A DNA stretch of 64,000 bases from assembly GCF_902499125.1 (NCBI RefSeq), contig NZ_CABVPX010000018.1:62001-126000 (forward strand). The letters are read 5' to 3'. The number at the start of each line of letters is the position of its first letter. Position 1 is the stretch's first letter. Both the position numbers and the translations under genes were made by a program. Under the pieces are notes generated by a model, which was not told the origin of the DNA, searched no databases, and saw only the letters and a program-made list of their open reading frames with translations. Shown here piece by piece: positions 9,315 through 17,434 of this stretch. This stretch comes from Burkholderia arboris. Lineage in GTDB: Bacteria; Pseudomonadota; Gammaproteobacteria; Burkholderiales; Burkholderiaceae.

Positions 9315-9734
9315 TTACTTTACTAACCCGGCGAGCTGTGGATCGGGATAGGGCAGGAGGTCCCGCGACTCGGTGGGCTCGGCCACCCATTTCTTACCGT
9401 TCCAGTGGAAATCGGCCTGCGTCTCCGACCCGTGGCCGTTCGAGCGGATTGCAACGGTGCAGGCCGCCTGGCCCGGGTAAGTCGGGTTTTTGGCGCCGAT
9501 GCAGGACCCGAGAAATACCATGACGCCGCCGAGGCCGAACCGCTCCTTCATCGCGTAGGTCGCGTCGGCGTCCGAGAGCCGGTCAGGTACCGGCGTGGCG
9601 TCGCAAGCGGCGATGCTCGCTGCAAGCAGCAGCGCGGTGGCCCGACTGGCACGCTGCTTCTTGCACGGGCTGCCGGCGGAAGGTGCGTCAGTGTCGGCGC
9701 GCTTCCACGCGCGGAAATGTGACGGGCAGGGCAT
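9315..9734 (-). CDS. putative lipoprotein
   Basis: Function unknown; about 139 residues from the ATG at 9734. A hydrophobic segment 'ATALLLAASIAAC' ends in a lipobox-like S-I-A-A-C, so the mature protein would be a ~95-residue lipid-anchored domain with two further cysteines ('GSCIGAKNPTYPGQAACTV'). The N-region before the hydrophobic core is unusually long (~31 residues) and neither this ATG nor the TTG at 9761 has a Shine-Dalgarno, so the true start may be closer to the lipobox. It is convergent with the DJ-1 gene and downstream of the desulfurase fusion on the same strand. Confidence 0.6.
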   Translation of the reverse strand: MPCPSHFRAWKRADTDAPSAGSPCKKQRASRATALLLAASIAACDATPVPDRLSDADATYAMKERFGLGGVMVFLGSCIGAKNPTYPGQAACTVAIRSNGHGSETQADFHWNGKKWVAEPTESRDLLPYPDPQLAGLVK

Positions 9735-9843
9735 TCGTGTCTGGGGTGACGGACAGGACAACCATTGTGCCGGAACTCATCGTTGGCCTTGCCCGATCGC
9801 CGCCCGAGCGCGGCATCTTCGCGTTACGCGATGGTGTGCGGGT

Positions 9844-11334
9844 TCAGGCCGAGACCGGGGCCGTGCGCCGGGCGCACAAACGATTCCACAGCATGCCGGC
9901 CCGGTTGCCGCTTCCGCAATACGCGAGCACCGGCTTCTGCAGCGTGTCGACCAGTGCGCCGAACGCGTCGACTTCCGCGTCGCCGATGTGGTCGCGCTCG
10001 ACCGGCAGGTAGCGTGCTTCGAGGCCCAGTTCGCGGGCTGCGGCGGCAATCTCGTCGAAGGCCGGCTGATCGACGCCTTCGCCGTCGGGCCGGTTGCAGA
10101 TGACCGAGCGGAAGCCGGCATTGCGGATCGCCTTCAGGTCGGCCGGCGTGATCTGGCGCGACGCGGAGAACCCGTTCGCGGCGGTCGCGCGGCATTGCTC
10201 GATCGCCTGGCGGAAACACGCGATCGCGAAGTCGACGTCCTGCTCCGTCGTGAAGCGGCCGAAGCTGATGCGCACGGTGCGGCCGGCCGTTTCCGTATCG
10301 AGGCCGATCGCGGTCAGCACGTGCGACGGTGCGCCGCTGGTCGAGTTGCACGCGGAAGTCGACGACACGGCGAGCGCTTCGCCAAGCATGAACGGGAAGA
10401 AGCCCGGTGCGTTCACCGTCAGGCTCAGCGTGTGCGGGATGCGGCGCGCGGCGGCAGCGTTCTGCGTGACGTCGCCGAGCGCGAACAGCGCGCCGGTCAG
10501 GCGTGCGCCGAGCGCGGCGATCCGCGCGGCTTCGCCGTCGAGCTTTTCAGCGGCGAGTTCGCACGCGACGCCCATGCCGACGATCTGATGCGTCGCGAGC
10601 GTGCCCGAGCGCAACCCGCGCTCATGACCGCCGCCGTGAATCTGCGGTGCGATGCGATCGGCGATCTCGCGGCGGACGAACAGCGCGCCGATACCCTTGG
10701 GGCCGTAAACCTTGTGGGCCGACATCGACATCATGTCGATGCCGAGCGCGCGCACGTCGATCGGGGTCTTGCCGAGTGCCTGTGCGGCGTCGACGTGGAG
10801 CAGGGCGCCGGCGGCGTGCACGATGCGGGAAATGGCGCCGATATCGGTCAGCGTGCCGATCTCGTTGTTCACGAGCATCAGCGACACGAGGCCCGTATCG
10901 GGGCCGATCGCGGCCGCCACGGCGTCGGCGGTGATTTCGCCGTCGCGCGTGGGCGTCAGGAAAGTGACTTGCGTGCCGTGCTTCGACAGGTTCGCCATCG
11001 TGTCGAGGATGGCCTTGTGCTCGATGCGGCTCGTGATCAGGTGGCGCTTGTCGGTCGCGTTCTCGGCATAGCCCTTCAACGCGAGGTTGTTCGATTCGGT
11101 GGCGCCCGACGTCCAGACGATCTCGTCGGCATCCGCGCCGATCAGCGCGGCGACTTGCGCACGTGCGTGTTCGACCTTGTCTTTCGCCAGCCGGCCGGCG
11201 GCGTGCGAGCTCGATGCGGGGTTGCCGAAGATGCCGTCGAAGCCGAGGCAGGCCGTCATCGCTTCGATCACGCGCGGATCGGCGGGCGTCGTGGCGGCGT
11301 AGTCGAGGTAGTGCAGCGTGGTGGTGTCGCTCAT
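9844..11334 (-). CDS. cysteine desulfurase fused to DUF442 phosphatase-like domain
   Basis: Two-domain protein of 496 residues. Residues 1-380 are a class V aminotransferase-fold cysteine desulfurase: 'HVDAAQ' near 180, the PLP lysine Lys208 in 'SAHKVYGPKG', and the persulfide cysteine Cys329 in 'SSTSACNSTSG', an IscS-like context. Residues ~395-496 match the DUF442/TIGR01244 (Blh-type) fold: 'ITPADLKAIRNAGFRSVICNRPDGE' region (394-420) and a CX4R loop 'YCGSGNRAG' (Cys473, Arg478) as in rhodanese/PTP-like sulfur proteins. A desulfurase normally stops near 390-400. No isc or suf partners are adjacent, so the fused domain may accept or process the persulfide (inference). The ATG at 11334 has 'GAGACGG' upstream. 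Confidence 0.88.
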   Translation of the reverse strand: MSDTTTLHYLDYAATTPADPRVIEAMTACLGFDGIFGNPASSSHAAGRLAKDKVEHARAQVAALIGADADEIVWTSGATESNNLALKGYAENATDKRHLITSRIEHKAILDTMANLSKHGTQVTFLTPTRDGEITADAVAAAIGPDTGLVSLMLVNNEIGTLTDIGAISRIVHAAGALLHVDAAQALGKTPIDVRALGIDMMSMSAHKVYGPKGIGALFVRREIADRIAPQIHGGGHERGLRSGTLATHQIVGMGVACELAAEKLDGEAARIAALGARLTGALFALGDVTQNAAAARRIPHTLSLTVNAPGFFPFMLGEALAVSSTSACNSTSGAPSHVLTAIGLDTETAGRTVRISFGRFTTEQDVDFAIACFRQAIEQCRATAANGFSASRQITPADLKAIRNAGFRSVICNRPDGEGVDQPAFDEIAAAARELGLEARYLPVERDHIGDAEVDAFGALVDTLQKPVLAYCGSGNRAGMLWNRLCARRTAPVSA

Positions 11335-11346
11335 GTCCGTCTCTTG

Positions 11347-11362
11347 CTCATTGCGTAATGAG
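11347..11362. promoter_or_regulatory. short inverted repeat upstream of desulfurase fusion
   Basis: CTCATT-gcgt-AATGAG, a perfect 6-bp inverted repeat, ends 13 bp before the ATG and lies against the ribosome-binding region. It could be an operator or an mRNA hairpin; the regulator is unknown. Confidence 0.35.
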
Positions 11363-11474
11363 AGAAATGATACGGGGGACAGGCGGGAAAAAGGATCCAA
11401 AGTTGGCTGGCGATTCAGCTTGATATGGAATAACGTTTTATTTGAATGTGGAATGGAGGAATTTGTTTCTCCGT

Positions 11475-11494
11475 GGGCCGGGCCGGGCCGGGCC
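11475..11494. repeat. (GGGCC)4 microsatellite
   Basis: Four uninterrupted GGGCC units in the 209-bp gap between the FAD oxidase 3' end and the desulfurase fusion. Likely a slippage-prone tract, with no coding role. Confidence 0.8.
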
Positions 11495-11543
11495 GTGCAC
11501 GGGCGGGTGCCGGCACGGCCGGGCAAACCGGCGGGTGGCGGGC

Positions 11544-12707
11544 TCACGCGTAGAAGCGTTGCGGGCGGAAGTCCTGAAGCTGCGCCGTTTCGATGCCGTC
11601 GAGCACTTCGATCGCGAACAGCTGGCCGATGGCCGGCGCGGACGTCATCCCGCTGTGCATCGCGGCAACGTGGACATTCCGGTACTGGCGGCCGCGGCCC
11701 ATGATCGGATACTCGTCGCGGGGCATGACGCGATAGCCGAGCGTCATGGTGTCGAGTTCGATCCCGCGGGTCTGCGGCAGCACGCCGGTCACGCGTTCGA
11801 GCAGCTGCGCGCCGAGTTCGGGCGTCGGCGCCAGCGCGCCGGTGTCGCCGAAGTTCGACCCCGCCACGATGCGCCCGTCGGGATTCTGCTTGATGTCGAG
11901 GCCGGCCGGCATCAGCACCTGATGCACGAGCGGCGGCATCGGCTTGCTGTGGGCCAGGATGCCTTTCGACGTGCGGAGCGGAACGGGGATGCCCGCCTGT
12001 GCGCCGAGCCGCGTGGAGTCGTTGCCGGCCGCGATCACGACGTGGTCCGCGAAGAACGGCCCCTTGTCCGTCGTGACACCGATCGCGCGATCGCCCTTGA
12101 AATCGATCGTCGCGACGTTGGCCTTCGTCAGCGTGACACCGGCCCGGATGCCGGCCTGGACCAGCGCCAGCGTGGCGGCGACGGGGTCGAGCGTCCCGTC
12201 GAGGGTCGAATGCCAGCCCGCGCCGAAGTCGCCGGCGCGCACGCCGGGCACCAGCCGTTCGAGGTCGTCACGCGTGATGTTGCGGATCGGATAGCCCCAC
12301 GGCTGATGCCGCGCGGTCGTGTAGTGGAGCGTATCGATCTGCTGCGGATCGGGGCCGCACCACGCGATGCCGCCGCCCCACTGAATCTGCAGTGACGGGC
12401 CGATTTCAAGCTGAAGGCGGCGCCATCCGAGGATGCCTTCGTAGTTCAGTGCGTAGTACGAGTAGGGCGTCTTGTTGTTCGCGTTGATCCACGCGAACGA
12501 GTTGCGCGTCGTGCCGGACGCCGGCGCGTCCTTCTCGATGAGCGCGACCTCCGCGCCGCGCGCCGCGAGGTGATACGCGATCGACGCGCCCATCACGCCG
12601 CTGCCGATCACGATCACGCGGTCTTTCGACTTCGCCGCCTGCACGATCTCGGGAAAAGCGCCGGCGAGCGGCACGGCAAGCACGGGGAAGAACTGCCGGC
12701 GGTTCAT
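11544..12707 (-). CDS. Tat-exported FAD-dependent amino-acid/amine oxidase (DAO family)
   Basis: FAD oxidoreductase of the glycine/D-amino-acid oxidase family, 387 residues. The N-terminus 'NRRQFFPVLAVPLAGAF' fits a twin-arginine signal, suggesting a folded, FAD-loaded periplasmic enzyme. The Rossmann motif 'VIVIGSGVMGASIAYHLAARG' region spans ~31-51. A start at 12713 was rejected because AAGGAG would abut that ATG directly, whereas it sits 6 bp before the ATG at 12707. It ends an operon with an amino-acid ABC importer and a PLP lyase, so it may oxidise an unusual amino acid before or instead of uptake. An inter-gene hairpin precedes it. Confidence 0.83.
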   Translation of the reverse strand: MNRRQFFPVLAVPLAGAFPEIVQAAKSKDRVIVIGSGVMGASIAYHLAARGAEVALIEKDAPASGTTRNSFAWINANNKTPYSYYALNYEGILGWRRLQLEIGPSLQIQWGGGIAWCGPDPQQIDTLHYTTARHQPWGYPIRNITRDDLERLVPGVRAGDFGAGWHSTLDGTLDPVAATLALVQAGIRAGVTLTKANVATIDFKGDRAIGVTTDKGPFFADHVVIAAGNDSTRLGAQAGIPVPLRTSKGILAHSKPMPPLVHQVLMPAGLDIKQNPDGRIVAGSNFGDTGALAPTPELGAQLLERVTGVLPQTRGIELDTMTLGYRVMPRDEYPIMGRGRQYRNVHVAAMHSGMTSAPAIGQLFAIEVLDGIETAQLQDFRPQRFYA

Positions 12708-12713
12708 GAGCAT

Positions 12714-12719
12714 CTCCTT
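12714..12719 (-). promoter_or_regulatory. start-deciding ribosome binding site
   Basis: AAGGAG on the minus strand. Zero spacing to the ATG at 12713 but 6 bp to the ATG at 12707, which selects the latter as start. Confidence 0.75.
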
Positions 12720-12763
12720 GGTTCGATATGTTTCGTAAAACTAATGAAGTGAATGAAAGGAAC

Positions 12764-12782
12764 GACCGGCCGGTGGCCGGTC
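12764..12782 (-). terminator. hairpin between ABC ATPase and FAD oxidase genes
   Basis: Perfect 8-bp stem GACCGGCC/GGCCGGTC with a 3-nt loop, followed on the minus strand by a U-rich but interrupted tail. It may lower expression of the oxidase relative to the importer, acting as a partial terminator or mRNA-stability element. Confidence 0.5.
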
Positions 12783-12791
12783 GGGTGCGCG

Positions 12792-13562
12792 TCAGGTCTC
12801 GATGAGATTGAGGAACTGACGTACGCGCGGGTGGGTGCTGGCCGTGAAGAACGTATCGGGCGTCGTGTCTTCGACCACCACGCCGTTCTCCATGAACACC
12901 ACGCGATCGGCGACATCCTGCGCGAAGCGCACTTCGTGGGTGACGACGAGCATCGTCATCCCGTTGCCCGCGAGTTCCCGCATGACCGCGAGCACGTCTT
13001 CCCGCAAGGCCGGATCGAGCGCGGAAGTCGGTTCGTCGAACAGGATGACTTCCGGGTCCATCGCGAGGCCGCGTGCGATGGCCACGCGCTGCTTCTGGCC
13101 ACCGGACAGCCGCGCGGGATATTCGCCGGCCTTGTGTGCGAGGCCCACGCGATCGAGCAGGTGCAGGCCGCGCTCGACCGCCTCGCCCTTCCTCACGCCC
13201 TTGACGCTCACGAGCCCCTCGATGACGTTTTCCAGCGCGGTGCGATGAGGAAACAGGTTGAACGACTGGAACACCATCGCCGTGCGCTGGCGAATGGCCT
13301 TGATGCGTTTCTGCTCGTCGCGCGACAGCGCGGCGCCGCCGGTGCGCGCGATTTCGATGCCGCACACCGACACCGTGCCCGCATCGGGCAGTTCCAGAAA
13401 ATTCAGCGAACGCAACAGCGTGGTCTTGCCGGAACCGGACGGCCCCATCAGCACGACGACTTCCCCGCGCGCGACGCGGAAGTCGACGCCCCGCAGCACG
13501 GCGTTGTCCCCGAACGACTTGGTCAGCCCCTGAACGACGATGGTATGCATGGTGGTCTTCAT
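12792..13562 (-). CDS. amino-acid ABC importer, ATP-binding subunit
   Basis: GlnQ/HisP-type ATPase of 256 residues. Walker A 'GPSGSGKTT' (about 40-48), Q-loop 'MVFQSFNLFPH', signature 'LSGGQKQRVAIARGLA', Walker B 'VILFDEPTSALDP' and the switch His in 'VVTHEV'. The start ATG at 13562 overlaps the permease stop in ATGA, indicating translational coupling; the ATG at 13550 is an alternative. It works in the cytoplasm with the permease and binding protein encoded immediately upstream. Confidence 0.94.
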   Translation of the reverse strand: MKTTMHTIVVQGLTKSFGDNAVLRGVDFRVARGEVVVLMGPSGSGKTTLLRSLNFLELPDAGTVSVCGIEIARTGGAALSRDEQKRIKAIRQRTAMVFQSFNLFPHRTALENVIEGLVSVKGVRKGEAVERGLHLLDRVGLAHKAGEYPARLSGGQKQRVAIARGLAMDPEVILFDEPTSALDPALREDVLAVMRELAGNGMTMLVVTHEVRFAQDVADRVVFMENGVVVEDTTPDTFFTASTHPRVRQFLNLIET

Positions 13563-14209
13563 TGAAAGCGCCGCGACACCCGGCCTTCGAAAATCGTCTG
13601 GACGATCGTCAGCACCTGGTTGATGACCCAGTAGATCAGGCCGACCATCAGGAACATCTCGAGGTAGCGGAAAGTGGATGCGCCGACCTGGTCGGCCACG
13701 CGCGTGAGTTCGACGACGGTGATCGTGGACGCCAGCGACGTGTCCTTGATCAGCGCGATCATCCGGCTGCCGACGGGCGGAATCGCGATGCGCAGCCCTT
13801 GCGGCAGGATCACGCGCCACATCATCTTCCAGTAGTTCATGCCGAGCGAATGCGCGGCCTCCCACTGGCCGCGATCGACCGCATTGATCCCGGCGCGGAA
13901 GTTCTCGCTGAGGTACGCCGCGGAAAAGAGCGTGAGCGCCAGCAGGGCGGCGGGCACCGGGTCGAGCGTGATGCCGTAGCGCGGCAGGCCGAAGTAGATC
14001 AGCAGGATCTGCACCAGCAGCGGCGTGCCGCGAAAGATCGACACGTACGCGAACGCGACGCCGCGCAGGAACCGGATCGACGACACCCGCGCGAGTGCGA
14101 CGGCGAGCCCCAGCGCCGACCCGAGCGCGAACGACGCGAGGCCGAGGAACACGGTCATCGTCACCGCGCTTTCGAGCAGCGGCAGCGACCGCACGAAGAG
14201 ATCGAACAT
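13559..14209 (-). CDS. amino-acid ABC importer, permease subunit
   Basis: HisMQ-type inner-membrane permease of 216 residues with about five membrane segments. The EAA-type loop is visible at 'AYLSENFRAGINAVDRGQWEA' onward (~98-118), followed by the conserved 'LPQGLRIAIPP'. It overlaps the ATPase gene by 4 bp and follows the binding-protein gene by 3 bp. Only one permease gene is present, so the channel is presumably a homodimer. Confidence 0.93.
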   Translation of the reverse strand: MFDLFVRSLPLLESAVTMTVFLGLASFALGSALGLAVALARVSSIRFLRGVAFAYVSIFRGTPLLVQILLIYFGLPRYGITLDPVPAALLALTLFSAAYLSENFRAGINAVDRGQWEAAHSLGMNYWKMMWRVILPQGLRIAIPPVGSRMIALIKDTSLASTITVVELTRVADQVGASTFRYLEMFLMVGLIYWVINQVLTIVQTIFEGRVSRRFQ

Positions 14210-14212
14210 GCG

Positions 14213-15052
14213 TTACTCCTTCTGCGCTTTCGCCTTGGCGATGTTGCCGACCATGTCGTAAGTCGGGCCGACCCAGCGCTTCGCGAGCCGTTCGAGCGTG
14301 CCGTCGGCGGCCATGTCGTCGATTGCCTTGTCGACGGCGGCGAGGAGCGCCGGTTGTCCCTTCACGAGCGCCGGCGCGGAAAGCTGATAGATCAGCGGCT
14401 CGCCGACTTCCTTGACCGGCAGGTGATTCACGTTCGCGTATTTCATCCCGCCGAAGTGGGAGATGATGACGGCGTCGAGCCGCCCGCTGCCGAGATCGTT
14501 GAACACGAGCCCGCCGTTGTCGTATGCGCGGATGTCGGAATCCTTCAGGTGCGCGCGTGCCCATGCCTCGTTCGACGAGCCGGTGGTGACGCCGACGCGC
14601 TTGCCCTTGAGGTCCGCCTGCCCGTGGATGTCCGTGTTGTCGGTGCGCACGAAGATGCGGAAATCCTCGACGCCGTACGGCTTCGCGAAATCGACCTGCT
14701 TGCTGCGCTCGGTAGTGGGCGTCAGGTCGTTCATCACGAGATCGTACTTGCCGGCCTTGAGCCCCTCGACGAAGTTCTTGTACGCATCGGCGATGAACAC
14801 GACCTGCTTCACGCCGATGCGCTTGCCGACTTCGCGCGCGACTTCGACGTCATAGCCGGCCGGCTGGTTGCGATCGTCCAGCAGGCTCCACGGCGGGCTG
14901 CTCTGCGTGTTCGCGACACGCAGCGTGCCGCTGGTGCGCGCGGCCGCGAGCAGGTCGGCAGCGCCGGCCTGGACGCTGGACAACGCCAGCGCGCCCGTGA
15001 TGCCGAGCGTGACCAGGCATCTGGCCAACGCGCGTGTGGTCTGGTTTTTCAT
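14213..15052 (-). CDS. amino-acid ABC importer, periplasmic binding protein
   Basis: Family-3 solute-binding protein of 279 residues. The signal peptide (residues 1-31) ends 'VQAGAA'. The body has 'YDVEVAREVGKRIGV' and 'YDLVMNDLTPTTERSKQVDFAKPY', the usual polar/sulfur amino-acid binding signature. Context (a cystathionine-lyase-like gene upstream, a DAO-family oxidase downstream) points to a sulfur-containing or D-amino acid as ligand; this is inference. Confidence 0.92.
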   Translation of the reverse strand: MKNQTTRALARCLVTLGITGALALSSVQAGAADLLAAARTSGTLRVANTQSSPPWSLLDDRNQPAGYDVEVAREVGKRIGVKQVVFIADAYKNFVEGLKAGKYDLVMNDLTPTTERSKQVDFAKPYGVEDFRIFVRTDNTDIHGQADLKGKRVGVTTGSSNEAWARAHLKDSDIRAYDNGGLVFNDLGSGRLDAVIISHFGGMKYANVNHLPVKEVGEPLIYQLSAPALVKGQPALLAAVDKAIDDMAADGTLERLAKRWVGPTYDMVGNIAKAKAQKE

Positions 15053-15094
15053 GGTGTCTCCTTGGGTGTCGGTTGGTCGCGCATGACCGTCGCG

Positions 15095-16258
15095 TTATGC
15101 GTCGCGGTTCCTGACGTCGGTGAACGCGGCGAGGCCGGTGCACAGATCGTCGATCAGCAGATCGGGGGATTCGAGCCCGATCGACAGGCGGACGATCGGC
15201 TGGTCGGTCAGCGGGAACGGGCGCTGTGCCTGCAGCGGCGCCGGGTAGTACGCGGCGAGGCTATGGACGCCGCCCCAGCTCGCGCCGATCGCGAAGTGGC
15301 GCAGCGCATCGAAGAACGCGGTGAACGCGGCTTCCGGTGCGGGTTCGAGCATCAGCGAGAACAGGCAGCCGTTGCCGGAGAAATCGCGCTTCCAGATCGC
15401 ATGGCCCGCGTCGGACGGCAACGCCGGAAACAGCACCTTGCGAACGGCCGGATGGGATTCGAGCGCTTGCGCGACGCGCAGTGCCGCCGCGCTTTGTGCA
15501 TCGAAGCGCACCCTGAGGGTTTCGAGGCCGCGCAGCACGAGGAAACAGTCGTCCGGGCTGGCCTGCTGGCCCAGGATGCTCTGCGTCTCGCGCAACGTCT
15601 CGTAGTGGCCGAAGTCGTTCATGCTGATCGCGCCGAGCAGCAGGTCGGAGTGACCGCCGAACAGCTTCGTGGCCGCTTCGACGCTCAGGTCCACGCCGTG
15701 TTCGAGCGGACGGAACGCGAGCGGGCTGGCCCACGTGTTGTCCATCATCGTCATGACGCGATGGCGGCGCGCGACTTCGACGATCGCGGGAAGGTCCGGC
15801 ACTTCCATCGTCACCGTGCCCGGCGATTCCATGCAGATCATCCGCGTGTTCGGTTTCACGTACCGCTCGATCTCGGCGCCGATCGCCGGTTCGTACAGTT
15901 CGACTTCCACGTCGAACAGCGCGAGCCATTTCTGCGCGAAGGTCTTGAGCGCGCCGTAGCACGCGGCCGACACGAGCAGGTGATCGCCGCCGCGCACGAA
16001 GCCCATGACGGACGTCATCAGCGCGGCCTGCCCGGACGGCGCGAGCACGCAGTGCGCGCCGCCTTCGAGCGCGGCGATGCGGCGCTCCAGTTCGCGCGCC
16101 GTCGGCGTGCCGGTGATGCCGTAGCTGTAGCCGTCGGGCTGGCGTTCCTTGCGGCGGGCGAAATCGTCGAGCGAGTCGAACACGACGGTCGAGGCGCGCA
16201 TGACCGCCGGCGACAGGCTGCGGAACGGTTGCGGGGGGAGCGGCGGGGTGGTGGTCAT
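15095..16258 (-). CDS. Cys/Met-metabolism PLP enzyme (cystathionine lyase-like)
   Basis: Fold-type-I PLP enzyme of the Cys/Met metabolism family, 387 residues. The PLP lysine is Lys198 in 'SVEAATKLFGGHSD', with Asp173 ('MMDNTW') contacting the pyridine nitrogen, 'PSGQAAL' at ~74-80 and 'ESPGT' at 144-148. The overall pattern is that of cystathionine beta-lyase MetC. It opens a five-gene operon with an ABC importer and an FAD oxidase, 42 bp before the binding-protein gene, and is divergent from a LysR gene. The likely role is C-S cleavage of an imported sulfur amino acid rather than core methionine synthesis (inference). Confidence 0.88.
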   Translation of the reverse strand: MTTTPPLPPQPFRSLSPAVMRASTVVFDSLDDFARRKERQPDGYSYGITGTPTARELERRIAALEGGAHCVLAPSGQAALMTSVMGFVRGGDHLLVSAACYGALKTFAQKWLALFDVEVELYEPAIGAEIERYVKPNTRMICMESPGTVTMEVPDLPAIVEVARRHRVMTMMDNTWASPLAFRPLEHGVDLSVEAATKLFGGHSDLLLGAISMNDFGHYETLRETQSILGQQASPDDCFLVLRGLETLRVRFDAQSAAALRVAQALESHPAVRKVLFPALPSDAGHAIWKRDFSGNGCLFSLMLEPAPEAAFTAFFDALRHFAIGASWGGVHSLAAYYPAPLQAQRPFPLTDQPIVRLSIGLESPDLLIDDLCTGLAAFTDVRNRDA

Positions 16259-16366
16259 GATGCGGGTCGGTACTCCGTGGCTGGAAACTGGATGACGTGA
16301 AGTTTTACTTTCGCGCCGGTTTGCAGCAACATCGGAAATAATTAGGTTGATAAGCCGAGGTTATAG

Positions 16367-17326
16367 GTGGGCGTGCGCGATATCGAGGTGTTCCGGGCCG
16401 TGATGAACGCCGGCAGTACCAGCAAGGCGGCCGGCGTGCTGGAGATTTCGCAGCCGGCGGTGAGCCAGTCGATCCGGCGGCTGGAGAGCATGGCCGGGTT
16501 CCGGCTGTTCGAGCGCGTGCGCAGCCGTCTCGTGCCGACGCAGGAGGCCGTCGCGCTGATGCGCGACGTGGACCGCTACTTTCTCGGTTTCGAGGTGATC
16601 GAACACCGGATCCGTAGCCTGCGTTCGTATGGATTGGGGCGGCTCGCGATCGCGTCGCTGCCCGCGCTCGGCACCGGGTTCCTGCCGCGCGTGATCGCGT
16701 CGTTCGATGCGGCGGCGCGCGACGTGCAGATTTCGCTGCAGGTGATGAGCTCGCGCGAGGTTCACGAGAAGGTGTCGGCCGGGCAGGTGGATTTCGGGTT
16801 GATGTCCGACGAGATGTCGATGGCCGGGCTGGAGCACTCGTCGTTCGTCAGCATGCCGGGCGTGGCCGTGATGAGTGCGCGTCACCCGCTCGCCGCCAAA
16901 AGCGTGATCAAGGCCGAGGATCTGTCGCAGACGCCCTTCATCGCGCTGAACCCGGAGGACAGCACGCGATTGCGGCTCGAAACGCAGTTGCGCGGGCTCG
17001 GCGTCGTGTTGAAACCGCTGGTGGAAACGCCTTACTCGCATACCGTGTGCGAACTCGCGCTGGCCGGCGTGGGCGTGGGGTTCGCGCACCCGCTCGTGGC
17101 GCTCGATTTCGTGCCGCGCGGGCTGGTCGTCAGGCCGTTCGACGTCGATGTCGCGTTTACGGGCGTGCTGGTGTTTCGTCCGGGCACGCCGATGTCGGAG
17201 AACGCGCGGGTGTTTCTCCAGCACATGCGGATTCAGCTGGAGGCCGACCGGAATGCGCTGGTGGCGCTGTCCGGCAGGAAGGGGCGGGGGCGGGATGCGC
17301 GAGCGGCGACGGGCGGTGGGAGATGA
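16367..17326 (+). CDS. LysR-family regulator
   Basis: LysR-type transcription factor of 319 residues. The N-terminal winged helix has 'AGSTSKAAGVLEISQPAVSQSIRRLE' across ~16-41; the substrate-binding half follows from ~90. The reading frame opens with GTG at 16367, with GAGG 6-9 bp upstream; an in-frame GTG at 16373 is possible. The C-terminal ~25 residues are Gly/Arg-rich and probably disordered. It is divergent (108 bp) from the PLP-lyase/ABC/oxidase operon and presumably controls it in response to the imported amino acid. Confidence 0.88.
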   Translation: MGVRDIEVFRAVMNAGSTSKAAGVLEISQPAVSQSIRRLESMAGFRLFERVRSRLVPTQEAVALMRDVDRYFLGFEVIEHRIRSLRSYGLGRLAIASLPALGTGFLPRVIASFDAAARDVQISLQVMSSREVHEKVSAGQVDFGLMSDEMSMAGLEHSSFVSMPGVAVMSARHPLAAKSVIKAEDLSQTPFIALNPEDSTRLRLETQLRGLGVVLKPLVETPYSHTVCELALAGVGVGFAHPLVALDFVPRGLVVRPFDVDVAFTGVLVFRPGTPMSENARVFLQHMRIQLEADRNALVALSGRKGRGRDARAATGGGR

Positions 17327-17434
17327 CCCGGCACCGGTGGGCCCGACGGCGACGGCGCGGGCTCGTCGAGCAAGCCATGCGAACGACTTGACGCACGTGT
17401 CGACGAGCGCCGGCGATGGCCGATCGAAGCCGAA

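Noticed and set aside
13562..16300. Plus-strand open frame of 912 codons opposite the ABC/MetC operon
   Set aside because: Product is Arg/His/Glu-rich and repetitive, an antisense shadow of high-GC third positions. The opposite strand encodes four textbook proteins.
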